Counted from the first letter of the stretch, positions 25,648 through 35,134 are shown. The stretch: 64,000 nucleotides of DNA from Bacillota bacterium (GCA_023460535.1 JAEWPV010000006.1:1-64000); one strand, 5' to 3'. A program made the numbers and translations. The notes: a model not told the origin generated them from the letters alone.

Positions 25648-26235
25648 ATGTTGACAAAAGAACGGGTAGAACAGGTACTAAAGGAAGCGGGGGTATTACT
25701 GGAGGGGCATTTTCTGCTTACCTCGGGCAAGCACTCGGGTCGCTACCTGCAGTGCGCAAAGATATTCCGCAACACGAAGTATAGCCAGGAGCTGTGCGCG
25801 GCACTTGCGGACAAGTTTAAGGACGACGCAGTAGACGTGGTAATCGGCCCCGCCATGGGCGCGGTGCAGATGGCGTACGAGGTTAGCCGCAGCATTGGTT
25901 GCGAGAACTTTTTTGCAGAGCGCGAGGACGGCAAGATGGTTCTGCGCCGCGGTTTTGAGGTTACCCCAGGTATGCGCTGCCTGCTTGTGGAAGACGTTAT
26001 TACAACCGGCGGCTCGGTTGTAGAGGTTAAGGAGCTTGTGGAAGCGGCAGGCGGCATCGTGGTCGGCATCGGTTCAATTGTTGACCGCACCGGCGGTGAG
26101 ATTCAGTTCGGCGTACCCTATCGCGCGGTGTACTCGGCAAAGGTAGAAGCATGGGAGGCAGGCGATTGCCCGCTGTGCAGGGAGGCGATCATCCCGCTGG
26201 TTAAGCCCGGCAGCAGAAAGCTTCCGACAAAGTAG
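25648..26235 (+). CDS. pyrE: Orotate phosphoribosyltransferase
   Basis: A 195-residue type I phosphoribosyltransferase that joins orotate to PRPP to give OMP in pyrimidine synthesis. The PRPP-binding motif LLVEDVITTGGS (about 112-123) and the FFAEREDGKMVLRRGF substrate loop are clear. TGGAG lies 7 bases before the ATG. No other pyr genes are adjacent, so it is a stand-alone pyrE with a long structured leader. Confidence 0.93.
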   Translation: MLTKERVEQVLKEAGVLLEGHFLLTSGKHSGRYLQCAKIFRNTKYSQELCAALADKFKDDAVDVVIGPAMGAVQMAYEVSRSIGCENFFAEREDGKMVLRRGFEVTPGMRCLLVEDVITTGGSVVEVKELVEAAGGIVVGIGSIVDRTGGEIQFGVPYRAVYSAKVEAWEAGDCPLCREAIIPLVKPGSRKLPTK

Positions 26236-26279
26236 TATTCCCTCGGTCAAAACACAAACAAGTGCAGGCGGTGGGCAAT

Positions 26280-26954
26280 ATGACAGGCATACATCAAGGG
26301 CATCGCGATCGGCTCAAGCAGCATTTTCTTGAAAATGGGCTGGATACGTTCAGCGATCATCAAATCCTGGAGCTGTTGTTGTTTTACGTTTTACCCCGCC
26401 GGGATACCAATGTGCTGGCGCACAGGCTGATGCAGCGGTTCGGCTCGCTGTCAGGTGTACTGGATGCCCCGGTACAGGAGCTGTCGGAGGTGGAGGGCAT
26501 CGGCGGCGGAGCTGCGGCGTATCTCAAGCTGTTTTCTCAGGTGGCGAGGGTGTATTTAAACGATAAGCTCAAGGATGGCGTACTGCTTGACACCGCCGAG
26601 AAGGTGGGCGAATATCTAATTCCCAAGTACATCGGCATCATGCACGAGCTGGTGCTGCTCGTTTGCATGGACTCTAAGGGCAAGGTGCTGTCCTGCACCG
26701 CAGTGATGGAGGGTACCATCAACGCCACGCAGGTGTCGGTGCGCAAGATTATCGAAACCGCGGTGCGCAACAATGCCGCGTCGGTTATCCTGTCGCACAA
26801 CCACCCAAGCGGGCTGGCCATCCCGTCGCGGGATGACATTGCCACCACAAAAAAAATCGAGCAGGCGCTGGCGCTGATTAGCGTTCATCTGATCGACCAT
26901 ATCATTGTGGCGGACAACGACTGGGTGTCGCTGCGCGATTCTGCCTATTTGTAA
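26280..26954 (+). CDS. radC: RadC family JAB-domain protein
   Basis: A 224-residue protein with N-terminal helix-hairpin-helix-like region (LSEVEGIGGGAAAYLKL) and a C-terminal JAB/MPN metalloprotease-like domain. The motif SHNHPSGLAIPSRDD supplies the H-x-H...D zinc ligands. The in vivo function is unsettled despite the historic name. I use ATG 26280; the frame also allows a GTG at 26262, but no ribosome binding site supports it. Confidence 0.87.
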   Translation: MTGIHQGHRDRLKQHFLENGLDTFSDHQILELLLFYVLPRRDTNVLAHRLMQRFGSLSGVLDAPVQELSEVEGIGGGAAAYLKLFSQVARVYLNDKLKDGVLLDTAEKVGEYLIPKYIGIMHELVLLVCMDSKGKVLSCTAVMEGTINATQVSVRKIIETAVRNNAASVILSHNHPSGLAIPSRDDIATTKKIEQALALISVHLIDHIIVADNDWVSLRDSAYL

Positions 26955-27010
26955 GGTAAGACGTGTACTGCGAAACTGCCGGTTTACTACAGCAGAATAA
27001 CCGAAGCTGG

Positions 27011-27053
27011 AAAAGAGTCGACACCATGATGAATGATTTGTGGCGGCTCTTTT
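27011..27053 (+). terminator. Terminator after radC
   Basis: AAAAGAG...CTCTTTT inverted repeat with inner CAC/GTG pairing, followed by TAATTTTTT, 57 bases after the radC stop. Confidence 0.6.
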
Positions 27054-27092
27054 AATTTTTTAGGTGAATTGTAATAATATTTGAATTCGCTC

Positions 27093-27121
27093 TATACAAA
27101 CGTATGTTTTTGCTATATAAT
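27093..27121 (+). promoter_or_regulatory. uvrB promoter with LexA-like box
   Basis: TATACA (27093-27098) and TATAAT (27116-27121), 17-base spacer. The palindrome AAACGTATGTTT (27098-27109) fills the spacer and differs from the GAAC-N4-GTTC LexA consensus only at its outer bases. UvrB is a classic SOS gene. Confidence 0.65.
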
Positions 27122-27235
27122 GAGGGAGCGTAAAAACGGTGTATTGGGCCGCTGTAACATAACGAAAAACGTTGAATGTTTATATTATTTATTAACCAAT
27201 AAATACTACACACGAAGGAATGAACAGCGAAGAAG

Positions 27236-29197
27236 ATGGACAGGTTTAAACTCAAAAGCGAATACAAACCCACCGGCGACCAGCCTGCCGCCATCGAAGC
27301 GCTGGTTCAGGGCGTGCTTCGCGGCGACCGCGAGCAGGCGCTTTTAGGCGTTACCGGCTCTGGCAAAACCTTTACGATGGCTAACATCATCGAGCAGGTA
27401 AACCGCCCGGCGATTGTGCTTGCCCATAATAAAACGCTGGCGGCACAGCTGTGCAGCGAGTTTAAGGAGTTCTTCCCCGAAAACGCGGTGGAGTACTTTG
27501 TGAGTTACTACGACTACTATCAGCCCGAGGCGTATATTCCGAGCACCGATACCTACATTGAGAAGGACAGCGCCATCAACGCCGAGATTGAAAAGCTGCG
27601 CCATTCCGCGACGGCTTCTCTTTCCGAGCGTCGGGATGTTATTATCGTGGCGAGCGTGTCCTGCATCTACAGCCTCGGCGACCCCATAGACTACCGCAAC
27701 ATGGTCATCTCCGCCCGCCCGGGCATGGTATGGGGCAGGGATGCATTTTTGGCAAAGCTGGTGGAACTGCAGTACGAGCGCAACGACATCGCGTTTGAAC
27801 GCAACAGATTCCGCGTGCGCGGCGATGTGGTGGAGGTGTTTCCGGCATACTCCAGCGAGCTTGCGCTGCGGTTTGAGTTTTTTGGCGACGAGATTGAACG
27901 CATCTGCGAGATGCAGGCGCTTACCGGTGAGGTCAAGGCGGTGCTCAGTCACGCGGTGATCTACCCCGCGTCCCACTTTATCGTCTCCCGCGATAAGATG
28001 GAGCGCGCGGTGGAGGAGATACAGGACGAGCTGACCGACCGCTTAAAATACTTCAGAGAAAACGAGAAGCTGCTCGAAGCGCAGCGCATCGAACAGCGTA
28101 CCAACTACGATATCGAGATGCTGCGGGAGATCGGCTTTTGCAGCGGCATAGAGAACTACTCCCGTGTGCTCTCGGGGCGTACACCCGGCAGCACCCCGTT
28201 TACGCTGCTTGACTACTTTCCAAAGGATTTTTTGCTGTTCATCGACGAATCGCACGTGAGTATTCCGCAGGTGCGGGGTATGTACGCGGGCGACCACGCA
28301 AGAAAAAAGACGTTGGTGGATTACGGCTTTCGGCTGCCATCGGCGTTTGATAACCGCCCCTTAACCTTTGACGAGTTCTACGGAAAGCTTAATCAGGTGG
28401 TGTTTGTATCCGCCACGCCCGGACCGTTTGAGCGCGAGAAGAGTACCGCAATCGTCGAACAGGTCATCCGCCCCACCGGTCTGCTCGACCCGGAGGTGGA
28501 GGTACGCCCGGTAGAAGGGCAGATAGACGACCTGCTGTCCGAGATTAACATCCGCACCGAAAAAGGCGAACGCGTTCTGGTCACGACCCTAACCAAAAAG
28601 ATGGCGGAGGACTTGACCGCATACCTTGAGAAGATGGACTGCAAGGTGCGCTATATGCACCACGGCATCGATACCATCGAACGCATGGAGATTATCCGCG
28701 ACCTGCGCCTCGGCGAGTTTGACGTTCTGGTGGGCATTAACCTGCTGCGCGAAGGATTGGATATCCCCGAGGTATCGCTCGTGGCGATTCTCGATGCGGA
28801 CAAGGAGGGCTTTTTGCGCAGCGAAACGTCGTTGATTCAGACCATCGGCCGTGCGGCGCGCAACGAGCAGGGCAAGGTCATCATGTATGCCGATTCCGTT
28901 ACCGGCTCGATGGAGCGGGCGCTGCGCGAAACCGCCAGAAGACGTGCCATCCAGCACGAGTACAATGTTGCCCACGGCATTACGCCGGTTACGATAAAAA
29001 AGGGCGTTCGGGACATGATTGAGATATCCGCGCGCGAGAGCATCGACAAGGCGTTTGAAAAACGCATCAGCAAGCGCGACAAGGATAAGCTTATCGACCA
29101 GCTTACCCGAGAGATGCGCGCGGCGGCGAAGCTGTTGGAGTTTGAGCACGCCGCCTACCTGCGCGATAAGATTAGTAAGCTAAAGGGCGAGAAATAG
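27236..29197 (+). CDS. uvrB: Excinuclease ABC subunit B
   Basis: A 653-residue DNA helicase-like damage-verification subunit. Walker A GVTGSGKTFTMA (about 38-49), YYDYYQPEAYIP beta-hairpin, DESHVSIPQ, helicase motif VI IGRAARN, and the C-terminal UVR motif (LLEFEHAAYLRDKI) that contacts UvrA/UvrC. Normal length. Start ATG 27236 follows GAAGAAG. uvrA follows 95 bases downstream. A nine-codon ORF (27221) overlaps the start in another frame. Confidence 0.96.
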   Translation: MDRFKLKSEYKPTGDQPAAIEALVQGVLRGDREQALLGVTGSGKTFTMANIIEQVNRPAIVLAHNKTLAAQLCSEFKEFFPENAVEYFVSYYDYYQPEAYIPSTDTYIEKDSAINAEIEKLRHSATASLSERRDVIIVASVSCIYSLGDPIDYRNMVISARPGMVWGRDAFLAKLVELQYERNDIAFERNRFRVRGDVVEVFPAYSSELALRFEFFGDEIERICEMQALTGEVKAVLSHAVIYPASHFIVSRDKMERAVEEIQDELTDRLKYFRENEKLLEAQRIEQRTNYDIEMLREIGFCSGIENYSRVLSGRTPGSTPFTLLDYFPKDFLLFIDESHVSIPQVRGMYAGDHARKKTLVDYGFRLPSAFDNRPLTFDEFYGKLNQVVFVSATPGPFEREKSTAIVEQVIRPTGLLDPEVEVRPVEGQIDDLLSEINIRTEKGERVLVTTLTKKMAEDLTAYLEKMDCKVRYMHHGIDTIERMEIIRDLRLGEFDVLVGINLLREGLDIPEVSLVAILDADKEGFLRSETSLIQTIGRAARNEQGKVIMYADSVTGSMERALRETARRRAIQHEYNVAHGITPVTIKKGVRDMIEISARESIDKAFEKRISKRDKDKLIDQLTREMRAAAKLLEFEHAAYLRDKISKLKGEK

Positions 29198-29307
29198 TTA
29201 CCGGTGCAAACAGTGCGGCTAATAAAGAAATTGTTTGCACTGCCCACATATAAGAACAAACGTTTAAGCATCTGGCAGCGAAACAACGGATTTTGGAGGA
29301 GTTTGCA

Positions 29308-32130
29308 TTGGCAAAGGATAAAATTATCATACGGGGTGCGAGGGAGCACAACCTAAAGAATGTCGATCTGGAGATACCGCGCGATAAATTGGTGGTGTTC
29401 ACGGGGCTTTCCGGTTCGGGTAAAAGCTCGCTCGCCTTTGACACCATCTACGCCGACGGGCAGCGCCGGTATGTCGAAAGCCTTTCGTCCTACGCAAGGC
29501 AGTTTCTCGGTCAGATGGAGAAGCCGGACGTCGATTCAATCGAAGGGCTTTCCCCTGCAATCTCCATCGATCAAAAGACCACCAGCAAGAACCCGCGCTC
29601 TACGGTGGGCACGGTTACCGAGATATACGATTACCTACGTCTGTTATATGCGCGCATCGGTCACCCCCACTGCCCCGTTTGCGGCAGAGAGATATCCCAG
29701 CAGACGGTGGACCAGATGGTGGACCGCGTACTGGAATTGCCCGAAGGGGCGAAGATACAGGTGCTAGCACCTGTGGTAAGGGGACGCAAGGGCGAGCACT
29801 CCAAGGAGTTTGACGCTGCCCGCCGCTCCGGCTTTGTACGTGTACGCGTGGACGGGATTATCTACGACCTGTCCGAACAGATTAAGCCGGAAAAGAACAA
29901 AAAACACAACATCGAGATTGTGGTCGACCGCCTTTCGGTGCGGGAGGATATCAAATCGCGCCTTGCCGACTCGTTTGAAACCGCGCTGGCTCTTACGGGC
30001 GGGCTATTGGTTGTTGATGTGATAGATGGGGAGGAGATGTTGTTTTCGCAAAACTATTCCTGCCCGGAGCACGATATCAGCATCGACGAGCTTGCACCGC
30101 GTATGTTCTCATTTAACAACCCCGTCGGTGCGTGTGAAAAGTGTACGGGTCTGGGCACCTTTTTAAAGGTAGACCCCGACCTTATCATCCCAAACAAACG
30201 CCTTTCCATCCGCGAGGGTGCCGTCAGGGCAAGCGGCTGGTACTATGGCGACGGCGGAACCATTGCGCAGATGTTTTATGAAGGCATAGCAAAGCACTAC
30301 GGTTTTTCGCTGGATGTTCCGGTGTCCAAGCTGACGCAGGAGCAGATTGACAAGATTCTGTACGGCACAAACGGAGAGCCGATTGAGATTACCCGCAAAA
30401 ACGAGTACGGAGAGGGCACCTACCGCGCGCCGTTTGAGGGGGTTATCAACAACCTGGAACGTCGCTTTCGCGAGACGCAAAGCTCGTTTATGCGCGATGA
30501 GCTGTCCAGCACCATGTCGTCGGTTTTGTGCCCGGACTGCGGCGGAATGCGGTTAAAGCCGGAATACCTGTCGGTCACGGTGGGGAGCAAGAATATCAGC
30601 CAGTTCACGCAGCTGTCGGTTACGGCCGCGCTTGAGTTTATCGAGCAGCTTGCGCTGGAAGGGCGCGAGCAGATGATAGCCGAGCAGATTTTAAAAGAGA
30701 TTCGCGAGCGCTTGGGCTTTTTGCAGAGTGTGGGGCTCGAGTACCTCACGCTCTCCCGCGCGGCGGGCACGCTGTCGGGCGGCGAAAGCCAGCGCATCCG
30801 GCTTGCCACGCAGATCGGCTCCTCCCTTATGGGGGTGTTGTATATCCTCGACGAGCCGAGCATCGGTCTGCATCAGCGCGACAACGACAAGCTAATTGGC
30901 ACGCTCAAACGCCTGCGTGACCTTGGCAACACACTGATTGTCGTCGAACACGACGAAGACACCATGTATGCCGCCGACTATATTGTGGATATCGGTCCGG
31001 CTGCCGGCATACACGGCGGGCAGGTGGTGTGTGCGGGCGATATAGAGGAAATAAAACGCTGCGAAGGCTCGTTGACGGGTCAATATCTAAGCGGCCGCAA
31101 AGCGATAGAAGTTCCCAAAACACGTCGTAAGGGCAACGGTAAAACCCTGAAGATAAAGGGAGCCCGCCACAACAACCTGAAAAATATCACCGTTTCTGTT
31201 CCGCTGGGCACGTTCACCTGCGTAACCGGCGTGTCCGGCTCGGGAAAAAGCTCGCTCATCAATGAAATCTTGTTTAAGTACCTGTCTGCCGAACTCAACG
31301 GCAGCCGCGCCAAAGCGGGTGCGCACGACGAGATAACCGGCGTGGGGAACCTGGACAAGGTCATTGACATCGATCAATCCCCCATCGGGCGTACGCCGCG
31401 TTCCAACCCGGCTACCTATACCGGTGTGTTTACCGAAATCCGCAACGTGTTCGCCGCATCCGCCGACGCGAAGATACGCGGTTACACCTCCAGTCGGTTT
31501 TCCTTTAACGTAAAGGGCGGGCGCTGCGAGGCATGCGAGGGAGACGGCATTCTCAAGATCGAAATGCACTTTTTGCCCGACATCTATGTCCCTTGCGAGG
31601 TATGTAAGGGTAAGCGATACAATCGCGAAACGCTGGAGGTCAAGTTCAAAGGCAAAACCATCTACGATGTTTTGGAGATGACGGTGGATGAGGGCGTGGA
31701 TTTCTTTGCCAACATCCCGCGGGTTGCGCGTAAGCTTGAGACCCTACAGAGCGTCGGACTCGGCTATATCAAGATTGGTCAGCCTGCTACCACCCTATCG
31801 GGCGGCGAGGCGCAGCGGGTAAAGCTTGCGACGGAGCTATCCAAACGCTCTACCGGAAAAACCATCTATATCCTCGACGAGCCCACCACCGGGCTTCATA
31901 CCGCCGACGTGCACAAGCTTATTGATGTGCTTCAGCTGCTGGTGGAAGCGGGCAACACAGTGCTTGTTATCGAGCATAATCTTGATGTGATTAAGACCGC
32001 CGACTACGTCATAGACCTCGGACCCGAGGGCGGAGACAAGGGAGGGGAACTGGTTGCATGCGGAACACCGGAAAAGATTGTTCGCTGCGAGCAGTCGTAT
32101 ACCGGACAATATTTGCGTAAGGTGTTGTAA
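29308..32130 (+). CDS. uvrA: Excinuclease ABC subunit A
   Basis: A 940-residue ABC-type ATPase for damage recognition. Two Walker A motifs (GLSGSGKSSLAF and GVSGSGKSSLIN), two LSGGE signatures, and CxxC zinc modules (CPVC...CPDC; CEACEGDG...CEVCKGKRYN). I use the TTG at 29308, 8 bases after GGAGG, giving the usual MAKDKIIIRGAREHNLKN start; a TTG five codons earlier lies in front of the ribosome binding site. Probably co-transcribed with uvrB. Confidence 0.96.
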   Translation: MAKDKIIIRGAREHNLKNVDLEIPRDKLVVFTGLSGSGKSSLAFDTIYADGQRRYVESLSSYARQFLGQMEKPDVDSIEGLSPAISIDQKTTSKNPRSTVGTVTEIYDYLRLLYARIGHPHCPVCGREISQQTVDQMVDRVLELPEGAKIQVLAPVVRGRKGEHSKEFDAARRSGFVRVRVDGIIYDLSEQIKPEKNKKHNIEIVVDRLSVREDIKSRLADSFETALALTGGLLVVDVIDGEEMLFSQNYSCPEHDISIDELAPRMFSFNNPVGACEKCTGLGTFLKVDPDLIIPNKRLSIREGAVRASGWYYGDGGTIAQMFYEGIAKHYGFSLDVPVSKLTQEQIDKILYGTNGEPIEITRKNEYGEGTYRAPFEGVINNLERRFRETQSSFMRDELSSTMSSVLCPDCGGMRLKPEYLSVTVGSKNISQFTQLSVTAALEFIEQLALEGREQMIAEQILKEIRERLGFLQSVGLEYLTLSRAAGTLSGGESQRIRLATQIGSSLMGVLYILDEPSIGLHQRDNDKLIGTLKRLRDLGNTLIVVEHDEDTMYAADYIVDIGPAAGIHGGQVVCAGDIEEIKRCEGSLTGQYLSGRKAIEVPKTRRKGNGKTLKIKGARHNNLKNITVSVPLGTFTCVTGVSGSGKSSLINEILFKYLSAELNGSRAKAGAHDEITGVGNLDKVIDIDQSPIGRTPRSNPATYTGVFTEIRNVFAASADAKIRGYTSSRFSFNVKGGRCEACEGDGILKIEMHFLPDIYVPCEVCKGKRYNRETLEVKFKGKTIYDVLEMTVDEGVDFFANIPRVARKLETLQSVGLGYIKIGQPATTLSGGEAQRVKLATELSKRSTGKTIYILDEPTTGLHTADVHKLIDVLQLLVEAGNTVLVIEHNLDVIKTADYVIDLGPEGGDKGGELVACGTPEKIVRCEQSYTGQYLRKVL

Positions 32131-32246
32131 TTAGGGATAAAATTAGCTATACTATTGCTAAAATATATATTTAACCATCGCTGATCGACACGGAGGATAG
32201 AATACTCCGGGCAGCTGTGGTTTAACTCAGAAAGGATGGAACAACT

Positions 32247-32405
32247 ATGGCTAAGTATGTTTGCTCCGTTTGCGGCTACACCTACGATGAGGCAGAAGGC
32301 GCTCCCGATGTCGGAATCGCCCCCGGAACCAAGTGGGATGATGTTCCCGATGATTTTGTGTGCCCCGTATGTGGGGTAGCCAAGGATATGTTCGAGGCAG
32401 AATAG
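32247..32405 (+). CDS. Rubredoxin
   Basis: A 52-residue protein MAKYVCSVCGYTYDEAEG... with two C-x2-C pairs (Cys6/Cys9 and CPVCG near the end) that bind the single iron of rubredoxin; the intervening W-D-D-V-P-D-D-F-V-C is typical. It carries electrons in oxygen or peroxide defence and other anaerobic redox reactions. AAAGGATGG precedes the ATG. It lies 116 bases behind uvrA. Confidence 0.93.
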   Translation: MAKYVCSVCGYTYDEAEGAPDVGIAPGTKWDDVPDDFVCPVCGVAKDMFEAE

Positions 32406-32488
32406 TATTATTGGTGTTTTTTGTTTGACGTTTGCCGATAGGCAAATAGAAAAGCAGCCCGCTGTATGCAGCGGCTTAGACTACTGAC

Positions 32489-32516
32489 GAACCTCTCTGA
32501 TTTACCAGAGGGGTTC
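32489..32516 (+). terminator. Hairpin after rubredoxin gene
   Basis: GAACCTCTCTG / CAGAGGGGTTC, 11-bp stem with one G-T pair. The following tract is GGTTAATTT, a weak T-run. An upstream CCGCTG/CAGCGG repeat (about 32459-32475) may be a second hairpin. Confidence 0.45.
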
Positions 32517-32706
32517 GGTTAATTTACAACCATAATAAAACGCGAATAAAAAGTGAATACTCAAGCAACAGCTCGAAACAATGACATTATAAAGTTTAAT
32601 AGCTATATAACTAAAATCCGCGCGGTTGTCATAATAAGCACAATGACGCAAACAACTGTCGCATTAACGCTTATTGGCATATGATGTACAAAAGGAGGAC
32701 ATCAAT

Positions 32707-32916
32707 ATGCCCAGAAGAAATCCGTTCTGCCGCGTATTCCCGTGGTTTCCATACTGCAGAGTTCCGCGTCCGCCGTTCCCACCCGGACCGCCGCGTCCGC
32801 CGTTTCCGCCGGGGCCGCCGCCACGTCCTCCGGGACCTCCACCCGGACCGCCGCCGCGTCCACCATACCCGCCGGGACCGCCGCCACGCCCACCGGGACC
32901 GCCGTGGTGGAGATAG
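32707..32916 (+). CDS. Proline-rich small protein (69 aa)
   Basis: MPRRNPFCRVFPWFPYCRV is followed by about 45 residues of repeats such as P-P-F-P-P-G-P-P-R and P-P-G-P-P-P-R, ending in W-W-R. AAAGGAGG stands 8 bases before the ATG, and a strong terminator follows, so this is a real monocistronic gene. There are two cysteines (8 and 17), no signal peptide and no membrane helix. Such proteins are often spore-coat or surface structural proteins; that is a guess. The G-P-P content recalls collagen but the triplet phase is not kept. The 32521-32706 gap shows no other gene. Confidence 0.75.
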   Translation: MPRRNPFCRVFPWFPYCRVPRPPFPPGPPRPPFPPGPPPRPPGPPPGPPPRPPYPPGPPPRPPGPPWWR

Positions 32917-32919
32917 CGT

Positions 32920-32961
32920 ACACAAAAGAAAAACCGCTTTCGAGCGGTTTTTCTTTTGTGT
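32920..32961. terminator. Strong intrinsic terminator
   Basis: Perfect 19-bp stem (32920-32938 / 32943-32961) with a TTCG tetraloop and internal A/T runs, directly behind the proline-rich gene. Confidence 0.85.
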
Positions 32962-33127
32962 ATTTATGTTATACTCATTGACTATACAAACTGCTGCGCG
33001 CCGAGCGTATGTATAATAAAAAAACGCACAGCATAAACAATAGGTAGCAAATACCGCTAACAGATTGCGCAAGCCGCGTGCCTTTCGGCGCGTAAAAGGT
33101 TGGGTTTTGGGGGGGAGAAGCTGCGTT

Positions 33128-34435
33128 ATGAGAGTGATAGTGGTTGGAGGGGGTTGGGCAGGTTGTGCGGCTGCGGTGGCGGCAAAAAACAGTGGCGCAC
33201 AGGTGTTGCTGTGCGAGCGCACCGATATGCTCCTGGGTACGGGGCTTGTGGGCGGAATCGTACGCAACAATGCCCGTTTTACCGCCACAGAGGAGATGAT
33301 AGCGCTGGGAGGAGGCACACTGTTTGAGATTATGGACGCAACCGCGCGGCATACAAATGTCGATTTTCCCGGGCACAAACACGCCACCCTCTATGATATA
33401 GCAAAAACGTCCGCCGCGGTGCATCGTTACCTGACGGAGCGTGGCATAGAGATTAGTTTGCAGGCAAGAGTGACCGGAATGCGCATGCGCGACGGCACAA
33501 TCGAGGCAGTGCGCACGGGCAGGGGGGAGTGGCTGGAGGGAGAAGCCTTTCTCGATTGCACCGGCACGGCCGGACCCATGAGCCACTGCGCCAAATACGG
33601 AAACGGCTGCGCTATGTGTATTCTTCGCTGCCCCAGTTTTGGCGGCAGGGTGAGTCTTACCGCAATGGCGGGTGTTATCGAGTATACGGCCTCAAGACCG
33701 AATGGCACGCCGGGCGCCATGAGCGGGGCGTGCAAGCTGCACAAAGAATCCCTTTCTGCCGATATTGTGAGGCGGCTTAACAAAAACGGTGTTGTCGTAA
33801 TCCCCCTGCCGGAGGAACTTCGGGAGGATCATCTGGCAATCAAGGCGTGTCAGCAATACGCGTTAAGCGACTATGTTAACAGCCTGGTGCTACTAGATAC
33901 CGGTCACGCAAAGCTGATGTCGCCGTACTTCAGCCTTACGCAGCTGCGCAGAGTTGTGGGGTTTGAGAACGCCCGCTATGAAGACCCCTACGCGGGAGGG
34001 GTGGGGAACTCGGTGCGCTTGCTTGCCATGGCGCCGCACGACGACACAATGAAGGTGTGCGGGGTAACCAATCTGTTCTGCGCTGGCGAAAAGGCAGGCC
34101 CGCTCGTGGGGCATACCGAGGCCATTGTTACAGGCACATTGGCAGGGTACAACGCGGCGTGTCATTGCAACGGAGAGGCGCTGCTGGAGTTACCGCGGAG
34201 CCTTGCGGTGGGGGAGGCGATTGGCTATATCAGCGAGTTGCTAAAAACTGAAAATGGGCTAAAACTGAAGTACACCTTTTCTGGCTCGGTGCTCTTTGAA
34301 CGGCTCAAAGCGCTTTTGCTGTATACGACTGATGTCTCTCAGATTCGCAGCCGAGTACAGCAGACCGGGCTGGCGGGCGTATTCTCCAAACACAAGGTTG
34401 CCGTACCAATCCATAGTGAAAGGAGCGCCCGGTAG
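33128..34435 (+). CDS. FAD-dependent oxidoreductase with four-Cys cluster
   Basis: A 435-residue flavoprotein. The N-terminal dinucleotide-binding motif VIVVGGGWAGCAAAVAA is at residues 3-19, and the C-terminal FAD contact CGVTNLFCAGEKAGPLVGHT resembles TrmFO/GidA-type proteins. Unusually, Cys154, 161, 164 and 168 form C-x6-C-x2-C-x3-C (HCAKYGNGCAMCILRC), which could hold an Fe-S cluster or zinc. I begin at ATG 33128, where the Rossmann motif starts immediately and GGGGGAG lies 10 bases upstream. Substrate unknown; no partner gene is adjacent. Confidence 0.78.
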   Translation: MRVIVVGGGWAGCAAAVAAKNSGAQVLLCERTDMLLGTGLVGGIVRNNARFTATEEMIALGGGTLFEIMDATARHTNVDFPGHKHATLYDIAKTSAAVHRYLTERGIEISLQARVTGMRMRDGTIEAVRTGRGEWLEGEAFLDCTGTAGPMSHCAKYGNGCAMCILRCPSFGGRVSLTAMAGVIEYTASRPNGTPGAMSGACKLHKESLSADIVRRLNKNGVVVIPLPEELREDHLAIKACQQYALSDYVNSLVLLDTGHAKLMSPYFSLTQLRRVVGFENARYEDPYAGGVGNSVRLLAMAPHDDTMKVCGVTNLFCAGEKAGPLVGHTEAIVTGTLAGYNAACHCNGEALLELPRSLAVGEAIGYISELLKTENGLKLKYTFSGSVLFERLKALLLYTTDVSQIRSRVQQTGLAGVFSKHKVAVPIHSERSAR

Positions 34436-34540
34436 TTGTGCCGCGAATATCTGCAACAAATGATGTGCGCGTTTCTCTGTTGTTTTAAAGCACACTGTGG
34501 TACAATATTTGTCGGATACAACAGAGAAGGAGACGGTACT

Positions 34541-35131
34541 ATGACCAAATCGTTGCAGGACATGACAAACGAGGAGCTGTGGCAGTTGTTTCCCATCATC
34601 CTGTCCGAACACGATGTCAAATGGAGTAGGAAGTATAAACAAGAGCAAAAACTACTGCTGCGCGCGGTTGGGGATGCGGTAAAGCGCATCAGCCACATCG
34701 GCAGCACCGCGGTGCCGGGGCTTTCCGCTAAGCCCACCATCGACATCCTGCTTGAACTGCAAAACGACGCGGACACCAGCCGATTCAAGCAGAATATACT
34801 GGGTCTGGGCTACCTGTTCTCCCCACAGCCCGAAAACCCGCCGCCCCATATGATGTTCATGAAGGGCTATACCCCGCACGGGTTTGAGGGGCAGGTGTTT
34901 CACCTGCATGTGCGCTATTATGGCGATTGGGACGAGCTGTACTTTCGCGATTATCTCATCGAACACCCCGAAACCGCCGCCGAATACGCGCAGTTAAAGC
35001 ACCAGCTCGGCGAGTGGTACCGCCATAACCGCGACGCCTATACCGATGCAAAGACGGTATTGATTAAGCCGGTAACAGCACTCGCCAAAGCGGCATATGC
35101 CGGCAGGTACGCACCCGGCGGAATGGGGTAA
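34541..35131 (+). CDS. GrpB family protein (nucleotidyltransferase-like fold)
   Basis: A 196-residue GrpB/UPF0157 protein. HIGSTAVPGLSAKPTIDI (about 47-64) carries the G-S and D-x-(D/L) features of the nucleotidyltransferase superfamily. AGAAGGAG is 7 bases ahead of the ATG 34541; the frame is open further upstream without support. Function in the cell is unknown. Its stop codon lies only a few bases from the edge of the mobile remnant that follows, so the 3' end may have been trimmed by insertion. Confidence 0.8.
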   Translation: MTKSLQDMTNEELWQLFPIILSEHDVKWSRKYKQEQKLLLRAVGDAVKRISHIGSTAVPGLSAKPTIDILLELQNDADTSRFKQNILGLGYLFSPQPENPPPHMMFMKGYTPHGFEGQVFHLHVRYYGDWDELYFRDYLIEHPETAAEYAQLKHQLGEWYRHNRDAYTDAKTVLIKPVTALAKAAYAGRYAPGGMG

Positions 35132-35134
35132 CAG

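Noticed and set aside
28589..29149. 186-codon minus-strand frame inside uvrB
   Set aside because: Antisense shadow of a well-conserved gene; no initiation signals.
32766..32910. Tandem GC-rich repeats resembling a CRISPR or satellite array
   Set aside because: The repeats are short, in frame and coding for Pro-Gly-Pro units; there are no regular spacers or cas genes.
32671..33387. Long minus-strand frame across the proline-rich gene
   Set aside because: Its Arg/Ser/Trp-rich repeats are the antisense reading of the Pro/Gly repeats; no ribosome binding site, and a strong terminator cuts through it.
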